A stretch of DNA of 64,000 nucleotides, from the NCBI RefSeq assembly GCF_029814935.1, contig NZ_CP104582.1, forward strand, positions 992,001 through 1,056,000. The letters are read 5' to 3'. Source of the DNA: Pseudomonas sp. GD03919. GTDB lineage: Bacteria; Pseudomonadota; Gammaproteobacteria; Pseudomonadales; Pseudomonadaceae. The position numbers and the translations under genes are program-made. Below, piece after piece: positions 57,025 through 64,000 of the stretch. How positions within the stretch are numbered: the stretch's first letter is position 1; every line of letters starts with the position of its first letter. The notes under the pieces were generated by a model. The model was not told the DNA's origin, did no database searches, and saw only the letters and a list, made by a program, of their open reading frames with translations.

Positions 57025-58566
57025 ATGAATCTGCTCAAGTCCCTGGCTGCCGTCAGTTCACTGACCATGGTGTCGCGCGTGCTGGGGTTCGTGCGCGACA
57101 CCATCATTGCCCGCACCTTTGGCGCCGGGGTGGCGTCGGATGCCTTCGTGGTGGCCTTCAAGCTGCCCAATCTGCTGCGCCGCATTTTTGCCGAAGGCGC
57201 CTTCTCCCAGGCCTTCGTACCCATCCTGGCCGAGTACAAGATGCAGCAGGGCGAGGAGGCCACGCGTACCTTCATCGCCTACGTCTCGGGCTTGCTGACC
57301 CTGGTGCTGGCGCTGGTCACGGCCATCGGCGTGCTCGCGGCGCCCTGGATCGTCTGGGCTACGGCGCCGGGTTTTGCCGATGAGGCTGAGCGTTTCGAGC
57401 TAACGGTCGATCTGCTGCGGGTAACCTTTCCTTATATATTGCTGATCTCCCTGTCATCGCTGGCCGGGGCCATTCTCAACACCTGGAACCGTTTTTCGGT
57501 GCCGGCGTTCGTGCCGACCTTGCTCAATGTCAGCATGATCGTCTTCTCGCTGTTTCTGACGCCCTATTTCGACCCGCCAATCATGGCGCTGGGCTGGGCG
57601 GTGCTGGTCGGCGGGCTGGCCCAACTGCTCTGGCAACTGCCGCATCTGAAGAAGGTCGGCATGCTGGTGCTGCCGCGCCTGAGTTTCGGTGACATGGGCG
57701 TCTGTCGCGTGCTCAAGCAGATGGGGCCGGCGATCTTCGGCGTCTCGGTGAGTCAGATTTCGCTGATCATCAACACCATTTTCGCTTCCTTCCTGGTGGC
57801 CGGCTCGGTGTCCTGGATGTACTACGCCGATCGCCTGATGGAGTTGCCCTCGGGCGTGCTGGGCGTGGCACTGGGCACCATCCTGCTGCCGGCACTCTCG
57901 AAAACCTACGCGAGCAAGAACCGCGACGAGTACCGTCGCCTGCTCGATTGGGGCCTGCGTCTGTGCTTTCTGCTGGTGCTGCCTTGCACCCTGGCGCTGG
58001 CGATTCTCGCCGAGCCGCTGGTGGTCTCGCTGTTTCAGTACGGCAAATTCACCGCCAACGATTCGCTGATGACCCAGCAGGCGCTGATGGCCTATGCGGT
58101 CGGGCTGCTGGCACTGATTCTGGTGAAAATTCTTGCACCGGGCTTCTACGCCCAACAGAACATCAAGACGCCGGTGAAGATCGCCGTGGTCAGCCTGCTG
58201 GCGACCCAGGTGATGAATGCGCTGTTCGTCTTTGGCCTGGGCATGGCGCACGTCGGCTTGGCGCTGGCGATCAGCCTGGCGGCCTGCCTGAATGCCGGCC
58301 TGTTGTACTGGCAGTTGCGCCGTGCCGATATTTTCCAGCCGCTGCCGGGCTGGGGGCTGTTTCTGCTCAAGCTGGTGGTCGCGGTGGCGGTGATGGTCGC
58401 CGTGTTGCTGGGGCTGCTGCAGGTCATGCCAGCCTGGGCGGAAGGGGAAATGCTCGTACGCCTGTTGCGTCTCGGCGCGTTGGTAGCGGCTGGGCTGGTC
58501 GCCTACTTCGGCATGCTGCTGATATTGGGCTTTCGTCCGCGCGATTTTGCCCGGCGGGCCTTGTAG
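57025..58566 (+). CDS. murJ: Lipid II flippase MurJ
   Basis: A 513-residue MOP-superfamily membrane protein with about 14 helices that flips lipid II to the periplasm. It supplies the substrate for FtsW/FtsI encoded in the dcw cluster of this window. The N-terminal [19 protein letters not shown] and the [20 protein letters not shown] segment carry the essential arginines. ATG 57025 is the family start, although the frame is open from 56821. The spacing to ribF (78 bases) suits a shared or separate promoter. Confidence 0.96.
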   Translation: MNLLKSLAAVSSLTMVSRVLGFVRDTIIARTFGAGVASDAFVVAFKLPNLLRRIFAEGAFSQAFVPILAEYKMQQGEEATRTFIAYVSGLLTLVLALVTAIGVLAAPWIVWATAPGFADEAERFELTVDLLRVTFPYILLISLSSLAGAILNTWNRFSVPAFVPTLLNVSMIVFSLFLTPYFDPPIMALGWAVLVGGLAQLLWQLPHLKKVGMLVLPRLSFGDMGVCRVLKQMGPAIFGVSVSQISLIINTIFASFLVAGSVSWMYYADRLMELPSGVLGVALGTILLPALSKTYASKNRDEYRRLLDWGLRLCFLLVLPCTLALAILAEPLVVSLFQYGKFTANDSLMTQQALMAYAVGLLALILVKILAPGFYAQQNIKTPVKIAVVSLLATQVMNALFVFGLGMAHVGLALAISLAACLNAGLLYWQLRRADIFQPLPGWGLFLLKLVVAVAVMVAVLLGLLQVMPAWAEGEMLVRLLRLGALVAAGLVAYFGMLLILGFRPRDFARRAL

Positions 58567-58644
58567 CGGTTCAGGCGTCACGATGCCTGTTGTGCATGGC
58601 GTGCTGTGCGTATAATCGGCCACTTTGTGAACAAGAAGCGTGCT

Positions 58645-59595
58645 ATGCAGCTGGTTCGAGGTCTTCATAACCTGCAGCCCCAGGCGCGGGGCTGTGTGGT
58701 CACCATCGGTAATTTCGACGGCGTTCATCGTGGGCACCAGGCCATCCTGGCGCGCTTGCGCGAGCGCGCGGCGGAATTGGCCGTGCCCAGTTGCGTGGTG
58801 ATCTTCGAGCCGCAGCCGCGTGAGTTCTTCGGCCCGGACACCGCGCCGGCGCGTCTGACTCGCCTGCGTGACAAGCTTGCCCTGCTGGCCGGCGAAGGCG
58901 TCGACCTGGTGCTGTGCCTGGCCTTCAACCGCCGCTTGCGCGAGTTGTCGGCTGCCGAGTTCGTCCAGCGTGTGCTGGTCGATGGCCTGGGCGTGAAGGA
59001 TCTGGAGATCGGCGACGATTTCCGCTTCGGCTGCGACCGTGCCGGCGATTTCGAATTCCTCAAGACCGCCGGCCAGCGCCACGGCTTCAGCGTCGATGCT
59101 TCGACCACCGTCGAAGTGCTCGGTGGCCGGGTCAGCAGCACGCGCGTGCGCCAGGCGCTGGCCGATGGCGATTTCGAACTGGCTGAAGCCTTGCTCGGCC
59201 GGCCGTTTCGCATCGCCGGGCGGGTGTTGCACGGGCAGAAGCTCGGCCGCCAGCTCGATGCGCCGACGGCCAATATCCAGCTCAAGCGGCGCAAGGTACC
59301 GCTGACCGGCGTGTATCTGGTGAGCTGCGAAATCGATGGCGTGATTCAACCGGGCGTCGCCAATATCGGCGTGCGCCCCAGTGTTGCCGGTGACGGCAGC
59401 GCCCATCTGGAAGTGCACCTTCTGGATTTTGCCGGCGATCTGTATGGCCGGCGTCTCTCGGTGGCTTTCCACCACAAGCTGCGTGATGAGCAGCGTTTCG
59501 CCTCGCTGGAGGCCTTGAAGGCGGCGATTGCCGCCGATATCGCCGCTGCCCGTGAATATTGGCAGAGCCACCCGCTGATGAAGAGCCCGAAATGA
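58645..59595 (+). CDS. ribF: Bifunctional riboflavin kinase / FAD synthetase
   Basis: A 316-residue enzyme that makes FMN and then FAD. The N-terminal nucleotidyltransferase has [17 protein letters not shown] and the ISSTR-like [10 protein letters not shown] motif. The C-terminal kinase shows [20 protein letters not shown] and [14 protein letters not shown] 58645 is chosen because the family begins [10 protein letters not shown]. It overlaps ileS by four bases, the conserved ribF-ileS-lspA operon. Confidence 0.96.
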   Translation: MQLVRGLHNLQPQARGCVVTIGNFDGVHRGHQAILARLRERAAELAVPSCVVIFEPQPREFFGPDTAPARLTRLRDKLALLAGEGVDLVLCLAFNRRLRELSAAEFVQRVLVDGLGVKDLEIGDDFRFGCDRAGDFEFLKTAGQRHGFSVDASTTVEVLGGRVSSTRVRQALADGDFELAEALLGRPFRIAGRVLHGQKLGRQLDAPTANIQLKRRKVPLTGVYLVSCEIDGVIQPGVANIGVRPSVAGDGSAHLEVHLLDFAGDLYGRRLSVAFHHKLRDEQRFASLEALKAAIAADIAAAREYWQSHPLMKSPK

Positions 59596-62423
59596 CCGAC
59601 TACAAAGCCACGCTGAACCTGCCCGATACCCAGTTCCCGATGAAGGCCGGCCTGCCGCAACGCGAGCCGCAGACCCTGCAGCGTTGGAACGAGATTGGCC
59701 TGTATAGCAAGCTGCGCAAGATTGGCGAAAATCGGCCGAAGTTCGTCCTGCACGACGGCCCGCCCTATGCCAACGGCAGCATCCACATCGGTCATGCGGT
59801 GAACAAGATCCTCAAGGACATCATCACCCGCTCCAAGACCCTGGCTGGCTTCGACGCGCCCTACGTGCCGGGTTGGGACTGCCACGGCCTGCCGATCGAG
59901 CACAAGGTCGAAACCACCTTCGGCAAGAATCAGCCGGCCGACCTGACCCGCGAGCGCTGCCGCACCTATGCCGGCGAGCAGATCGAAGGGCAGAAGGCCG
60001 ACTTCATCCGCCTCGGTGTGCTGGGTGACTGGGACAATCCGTACAAGACCATGGACTTTGCCAACGAGGCCGGCGAGATCCGCGCCCTGGCCGAGATGGT
60101 CAAGCAGGGCTTCGTGTTCAAAGGCCTGAAGCCGGTGAACTGGTGCTTCGACTGCGGTTCGGCGCTGGCTGAAGCCGAGGTGGAGTATCAGGACAAGAAG
60201 TCCGATGCCATCGACGTTGCCTTCCCCATCGAAGATGCAGACAAGCTGGCCGCCGCCTTCGGCCTCAGCGAGTTGAGCAAGCCGACTGCCATCGTCATCT
60301 GGACCACCACGCCCTGGACCATCCCGGCCAACCAGGCGCTCAACGTGCATCCCGAGTTCACCTACGCGCTGGTCGACACTGGCGAGCGTCTCCTGCTGCT
60401 GGCTGAAGAACTGGTCGAATCCTGCCTGCAGCGCTACGGCCTGCAAGGTCAGGTGATTGCTACCGCGCAGGGCGCTGCGCTGGATCTGATCCGCTTCCGC
60501 CATCCGTTCTACGAGCGTTTCTCGCCGGTGTACCTGGCCGAGTACGTCGAGCTGGGCGCCGGTACCGGTATCGTCCACTCGGCGCCGGCCTATGGCGAGG
60601 ACGACTTCCGCACCTGCAAAGCCTATGGCATGAGCAACGACGACATCCTCAGTCCGGTGCAGAGCAATGGCGTCTACACCCCGGACCTGCCGTTCTTCGG
60701 CGGCCAGTTCATCTGGAAGGCCAACCCGGCCATCGTCGAGAAGCTGGCCGAAGTCGGTGCGCTGCTCAAGCACCAGCCGATCCAGCACAGCTATATGCAC
60801 TGCTGGCGCCACAAGACACCGCTGATCTACCGCGCCACCGCACAATGGTTCGTCGGCATGGATACTCAGCCGAAGCAAGGTGCGCCCCTGCGTGAGCGTG
60901 CGCTGGCCGCCATCGAGCAGACTCAGTTCGTCCCGGCCTGGGGCCAGGCGCGTCTGCACAGCATGATCGCCGGTCGTCCCGACTGGTGCATCTCGCGTCA
61001 GCGCAACTGGGGCGTGCCGATCCCGTTCTTCCTGCACAAGGCCACCGGCGAGCTGCACCCGCGCACCGTCGAGCTGATGGAAGAGGTCGCTAAGCGTGTC
61101 GAGCAAGAGGGCATCGAAGCCTGGTTCAAGCTCGACGCTGCCGAGCTGCTTGGCGCTGAAGCAGCTGACTACGACAAGATCAACGACACCCTCGATGTGT
61201 GGTTCGACTCCGGTACCACGCACTGGCACGTGCTGCGCGGCTCCCACGACATGGGCCACACCGACGGCCCGCGCGCCGATCTGTACCTGGAAGGCTCGGA
61301 CCAGCACCGCGGCTGGTTCCACTCGTCCCTGCTGACCGGCAGTGCCATCGATGGCCACGCGCCGTACAAGGCGCTGCTGACCCATGGCTTCGTGGTCGAT
61401 GAGAACGGCCGCAAGATGTCCAAGTCGCTGGGTAACGTGGTTGCGCCGCAGGAAGTCAACGACAGCCTGGGCGCCGACATCATGCGTCTGTGGGTCGCCT
61501 CCACCGACTATTCCGGCGAGATGGCCGTGTCCAAGGTTATCCTGCAGCGTAGCGCCGATGCCTACCGCCGCATCCGCAACACCGCGCGCTTCATGCTGGC
61601 CAACCTCAATGGCTTCGATCCGGCCAAGGATCTGCTGCAGCCCGAGCAGATGCTCGACCTCGACCGCTGGGCCGTCGACGCGGCCCTGCGTCTGCAGGAA
61701 GAAATCATCGAAGCCTACGCCGATTACCGCTTCTGGAACGTCTACTCCAAGGTGCACAACTTCTGCGTGCAGGAGCTGGGCGGCTTCTACCTGGACATCA
61801 TCAAGGACCGCCAATACACCACCGCCGCCGACAGCGTGGCGCGTCGCTCTTGCCAGAGTGCGCTGTTCCACATCAGCGAGGCGCTGGTACGCTGGATCGC
61901 GCCGATCCTGGCCTTCACCGCCGAGGAAATCTGGCAGTTCCTGCCGGGCGAGCGCAACGAGTCGGTGATGCTCAATACCTGGTACGCCGGTCTGCAGCGC
62001 CTGCCGGAAGGCTTCGAGCTGGATCGTGCGTATTGGGATCGCGTCATGGCGGTCAAGGCGGCCGTGAACAAGGAGTTGGAGAACCTGCGCACGGCCAAGG
62101 CCATCGGTGCCAGCCTGCAGGCTGAAGTGACCCTGTTCTGTGACGACGCCAAGCAGGCCGATCTGGCCAAGCTCGGCGACGAGCTGCGCTTTGCCCTGAT
62201 CACCTCGGCGGCGCAGACTGCGCCGCTGGCCGATGCGCCGGCCGATGCGGTGGTGACCGAGGTCGAGGGCCTGAAGCTGAAGATCCTCAAGTCCGCCCAC
62301 GCCAAGTGTGGCCGTTGCTGGCACTTCCGCGCCGATGTCGGCAGCCATGCTGATCATCCGGAGCTGTGCAGCCGTTGCGTGAGCAACATCGAAGGTGAAG
62401 GTGAGGTACGCAAGCATGCCTGA
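59592..62423 (+). CDS. ileS: Isoleucyl-tRNA synthetase
   Basis: A 943-residue class I synthetase. HIGH appears in [20 protein letters not shown]. The editing domain carries [16 protein letters not shown] motifs ([14 protein letters not shown]), and KMSKS is at [14 protein letters not shown]-terminal zinc finger with four cysteines (CGRCWHFR, then CSRCVSNI) is present, as in the eubacterial type IleS1. It starts at the ribF stop and overlaps lspA by eight bases. Confidence 0.97.
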   Translation: MTDYKATLNLPDTQFPMKAGLPQREPQTLQRWNEIGLYSKLRKIGENRPKFVLHDGPPYANGSIHIGHAVNKILKDIITRSKTLAGFDAPYVPGWDCHGLPIEHKVETTFGKNQPADLTRERCRTYAGEQIEGQKADFIRLGVLGDWDNPYKTMDFANEAGEIRALAEMVKQGFVFKGLKPVNWCFDCGSALAEAEVEYQDKKSDAIDVAFPIEDADKLAAAFGLSELSKPTAIVIWTTTPWTIPANQALNVHPEFTYALVDTGERLLLLAEELVESCLQRYGLQGQVIATAQGAALDLIRFRHPFYERFSPVYLAEYVELGAGTGIVHSAPAYGEDDFRTCKAYGMSNDDILSPVQSNGVYTPDLPFFGGQFIWKANPAIVEKLAEVGALLKHQPIQHSYMHCWRHKTPLIYRATAQWFVGMDTQPKQGAPLRERALAAIEQTQFVPAWGQARLHSMIAGRPDWCISRQRNWGVPIPFFLHKATGELHPRTVELMEEVAKRVEQEGIEAWFKLDAAELLGAEAADYDKINDTLDVWFDSGTTHWHVLRGSHDMGHTDGPRADLYLEGSDQHRGWFHSSLLTGSAIDGHAPYKALLTHGFVVDENGRKMSKSLGNVVAPQEVNDSLGADIMRLWVASTDYSGEMAVSKVILQRSADAYRRIRNTARFMLANLNGFDPAKDLLQPEQMLDLDRWAVDAALRLQEEIIEAYADYRFWNVYSKVHNFCVQELGGFYLDIIKDRQYTTAADSVARRSCQSALFHISEALVRWIAPILAFTAEEIWQFLPGERNESVMLNTWYAGLQRLPEGFELDRAYWDRVMAVKAAVNKELENLRTAKAIGASLQAEVTLFCDDAKQADLAKLGDELRFALITSAAQTAPLADAPADAVVTEVEGLKLKILKSAHAKCGRCWHFRADVGSHADHPELCSRCVSNIEGEGEVRKHA

Positions 62424-62925
62424 GTCCTCGCGTTTCGGGCATCTGCCCTGGCTGCTGCTGAGCCTGCTGATCCTGGTCGCCGACCGGGTGACCAAGGACA
62501 TCTTCGAGGGCGCGCTGAGCATGTACCAGCGCATCGAAGTCATTCCGGGCTACTTCGACTGGACCCTGGCCTACAACACCGGCGCGGCATTCAGTTTCCT
62601 GGCCGATGCCTCCGGCTGGCAGCGCTGGTTTTTCGCCGCCATCGCCATCGTCGTCAGCGTCGTGCTGGTGATCTGGCTCAAGCGCCTCAAGCGTCATGAG
62701 ACCCTGCTGGCCGTGGCCCTGGCCATGGTCCTGGGTGGCGCGCTGGGCAACCTGTACGACCGCGTGGTGCTCGGCCATGTGGTCGACTTCATCCTGGTGC
62801 ACTGGCAGAGCCGCTGGTTCTTCCCGGCGTTCAACCTGGCTGACACCTTCATCACCATCGGCGCCATCCTGCTGGCGCTGGACATGTTCAAGAGCGACAA
62901 GCCGGCGAAGGAGGCTGCGCAATGA
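62416..62925 (+). CDS. lspA: Lipoprotein signal peptidase II
   Basis: A 169-residue aspartyl protease with four membrane helices that removes signal peptides from prolipoproteins such as the LpoA and DolP precursors in this window. The catalytic aspartates lie in [15 protein letters not shown] and [11 protein letters not shown]. The conserved N-T-G-A-A-F segment ([12 protein letters not shown]) is present. It overlaps both ileS and fkpB. Confidence 0.96.
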   Translation: MPESSRFGHLPWLLLSLLILVADRVTKDIFEGALSMYQRIEVIPGYFDWTLAYNTGAAFSFLADASGWQRWFFAAIAIVVSVVLVIWLKRLKRHETLLAVALAMVLGGALGNLYDRVVLGHVVDFILVHWQSRWFFPAFNLADTFITIGAILLALDMFKSDKPAKEAAQ

Positions 62926-63368
62926 CAGACGTACGCATCGGTCCGGACAGGGAAGTGACCCTGCACTTCGCCCTCAAGCTGGAAAACGGCGATGTGGTCG
63001 ATAGTACCTTCGACAAACAGCCGGCGACCTTCAAAGTCGGCGACGGCAATCTGCTGCCCGGTTTCGAGCAGGCGCTGTACGGCTTCAAGGCCGGCGACAA
63101 GCGCATCGTGCAGGTACAGCCGGAGCAGGGCTTCGGCCAGCCCAACCCGCAAAACGTGCAGATCATGCCGCGTAGCCAGTTCGACGGCATGGAGCTCTCC
63201 GAAGGCCTGCTGGTGATCTTCAACGACGCCGCCAATGCCGAGCTGCCGGGGGTGGTCAAAGCTTTCGACGAGCAGCAGGTGACCATCGACTTCAACCACC
63301 CGCTGGCTGGCAAGGTGCTGCAATTCGATGTGGAAATCATCGAGGTCAAGGCGCTGGATGCGGTGTAG
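62922..63368 (+). CDS. fkpB: FKBP-type peptidyl-prolyl isomerase, SlpA type
   Basis: A 148-residue cytoplasmic isomerase/chaperone. It has an FKBP core (VTLHFALKLENGDVVDSTFD, then LLPGFEQALYGFKAGDKR) interrupted by an IF (insert-in-flap) domain (residues about 70-125), as in SlpA/SlyD. It starts inside the lspA stop. In most pseudomonads ispH follows directly. Here a toxin-antitoxin pair lies between. Confidence 0.94.
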   Translation: MTDVRIGPDREVTLHFALKLENGDVVDSTFDKQPATFKVGDGNLLPGFEQALYGFKAGDKRIVQVQPEQGFGQPNPQNVQIMPRSQFDGMELSEGLLVIFNDAANAELPGVVKAFDEQQVTIDFNHPLAGKVLQFDVEIIEVKALDAV

Positions 63369-63397
63369 ACTGAACCTCTAACACGGAGGCCGCCCTT

Positions 63398-63592
63398 ATG
63401 AGTGTGCAACTTTCCCCCATCGTGTCGGAGTTCGAGACGCAGGAGCAGGCGGATAGTCATGATCGCTGGTTTCGCCGCAAGGTAAAGGAGTCTTTGGATG
63501 ACTCGCGTCCTGGTGTTCCGCATGACCAAGTGATGGCAGAAATGGAAGCCATCATTGTTCAGGCTGAAGCTCGGCAGCGAGGCCGTGGCTGA
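63398..63592 (+). CDS. Antitoxin of a type II toxin-antitoxin pair
   Basis: A 64-residue protein (MSVQLSPIVSEFETQEQADS, ending EARQRGRG). It resembles the small antitoxins often labelled stability determinant (ParD/RelB-like) that pair with ParE/RelE toxins. The segment HDRWFRRKVKESLDDSRPGV and the V-MAEMEAII helix fit. GGAGG lies ahead of the ATG. Its stop overlaps the toxin start by one base. The frame is intact although the toxin is broken. Confidence 0.8.
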   Translation: MSVQLSPIVSEFETQEQADSHDRWFRRKVKESLDDSRPGVPHDQVMAEMEAIIVQAEARQRGRG

Positions 63593-63866
63593 TGTTGCCA
63601 ATCATCTGGCGCGATAGCGCCAGAGCCGACTTGGCGGAAATCATCCGTTATATCGCTGATGAAGCCCCACAGGCTGCCAGGCAGCTTAAGAATTACCTTG
63701 AATCTGCCGTCTTGCCGTTGGCTGAACCCCCTATCTGTATCGTTCCGGTCGGGTTCCCGGCACTCGCGAGCTGGTCGCCCATCCCAACTATGTCTTGGTC
63801 TACAGGGTGGCGGCCGAGTGCATAGAAGTGGTCAGCGTCCTTCATTCTCGCCAAGAATATCCTTGA
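63592..63866 (+). pseudogene. ParE/RelE-family toxin, frameshifted
   Basis: The first 46 codons read as a ParE N-terminus (PIIWRDSARADLAEIIRYIA, then QLKNYLESAVLPLAE). At the C5 tract 63727-63731 the frame is lost. Reading on in the next frame from TAT at 63732 gives YLYRSGRVPGTRELVAHP and NYVLVYRVAAECIEVVSVLH, a normal ParE C-terminus with its stop at 63864. One base missing from a GAA-CAC-CCC-like sequence would explain it. As it stands, the frame ends with an unrelated tail at 63825. Confidence 0.85.
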
Positions 63867-63917
63867 GCCTTTGAATCACTCTGCATTCAATGCGCGGTGT
63901 AAATCGAGACAATCAAC

Positions 63918-64000
63918 ATGCATATCAAACTCGCCAATCCCCGTGGCTTCTGCGCCGGCGTCGACCGTGCCATCGAAATCGTCAACCGCGCCCTGGAAGT
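63918..64000 (+). CDS. ispH: 4-hydroxy-3-methylbut-2-enyl diphosphate reductase, start only
   Basis: The first 27 codons of IspH (LytB), the last enzyme of the MEP isoprenoid pathway, which cuts off at the window edge. [20 protein letters not shown] holds the first [4Fe-4S] cysteine (G-F-C-A-G). It follows the fkpB region as in other pseudomonads, with the toxin-antitoxin remnant inserted between. Confidence 0.93.
   Translation, partial: MHIKLANPRGFCAGVDRAIEIVNRALE

Noticed and set aside
59346..62543. 1065-codon open frame on the minus strand
   Set aside because: It lies opposite ileS, whose motifs are complete. Long antisense frames are normal in GC-rich pseudomonad genes, and the translation resembles no protein I know.

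Overview
The window is about 64 kb of chromosome from a gamma-proteobacterium, almost certainly a Pseudomonas. The protein sequences, the PVWY Qo motif of cytochrome b, the REPIN-type repeats and the gene order all point there. As I remember the P. aeruginosa PAO1 map, the left three quarters follows it (acyl-CoA dehydrogenase through to ampG). The species cannot be fixed from the sequence alone.

Layout. (1) 1-10.8 kb: end of an acyl-CoA dehydrogenase gene, an aldo/keto reductase, rplM-rpsI, the cytochrome bc1 operon petABC, sspAB, and the leftward envelope set lpoA-yraN-gmhA-dolP opposite rsmI. (2) 10.8-11.4 kb: a REPIN and the RNase P RNA gene rnpB. (3) 11.6-29.4 kb: a complete rightward dcw cluster (mraZ, rsmH, ftsL, ftsI, murE, murF, mraY, murD, ftsW, murG, murC, ddlB, ftsQ, ftsA, ftsZ, lpxC), most genes overlapping by a few bases, with a four-repeat MraZ operator ahead of it. 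It makes lipid II, exports and polymerises septal peptidoglycan, builds the divisome and ends with the committed step of lipid A synthesis. (4) 29.4-32.1 kb: nested mobile DNA. A large near-palindromic element without a transposase lies in the lpxC terminator, and a group II intron splits its left target-site duplication. (5) 32.1-48.1 kb: dciA, an M23 peptidase, secA, argJ, a GST, a MutT/ThiE fusion, mscS, yajQ, a response regulator, panE, a histidine kinase, a PduO-type adenosyltransferase, ampG and an alkyltransferase-like gene. (6) 48.1-50.5 kb: a decayed DUF481 gene interrupted by a MITE, its intact paralogue and a REPIN. (7) 50.5-55.6 kb: uraA-upp, hpt, a SulP transporter and a small conserved gene. 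(8) 55.6-56.5 kb: a second copy of the palindromic element, inverted relative to the first and again in a terminator T-tract. (9) 56.5-64 kb: rpsT, murJ, ribF-ileS-lspA-fkpB, a toxin-antitoxin pair with a frameshifted toxin, and the start of ispH.

Most of the window is conserved housekeeping DNA. The parts worth attention are the two palindromic elements (8-bp target duplications TTTTTTAT and ATTTTTAT, both in terminator T-tracts between convergent genes), the intron that inserted later into one of those duplications, the layered decay of the DUF481 gene, the tandem 84-residue duplication in AmpG, and the broken ParE-like toxin beside ispH. No tRNA gene, rRNA gene, CRISPR array or prophage was recognised.
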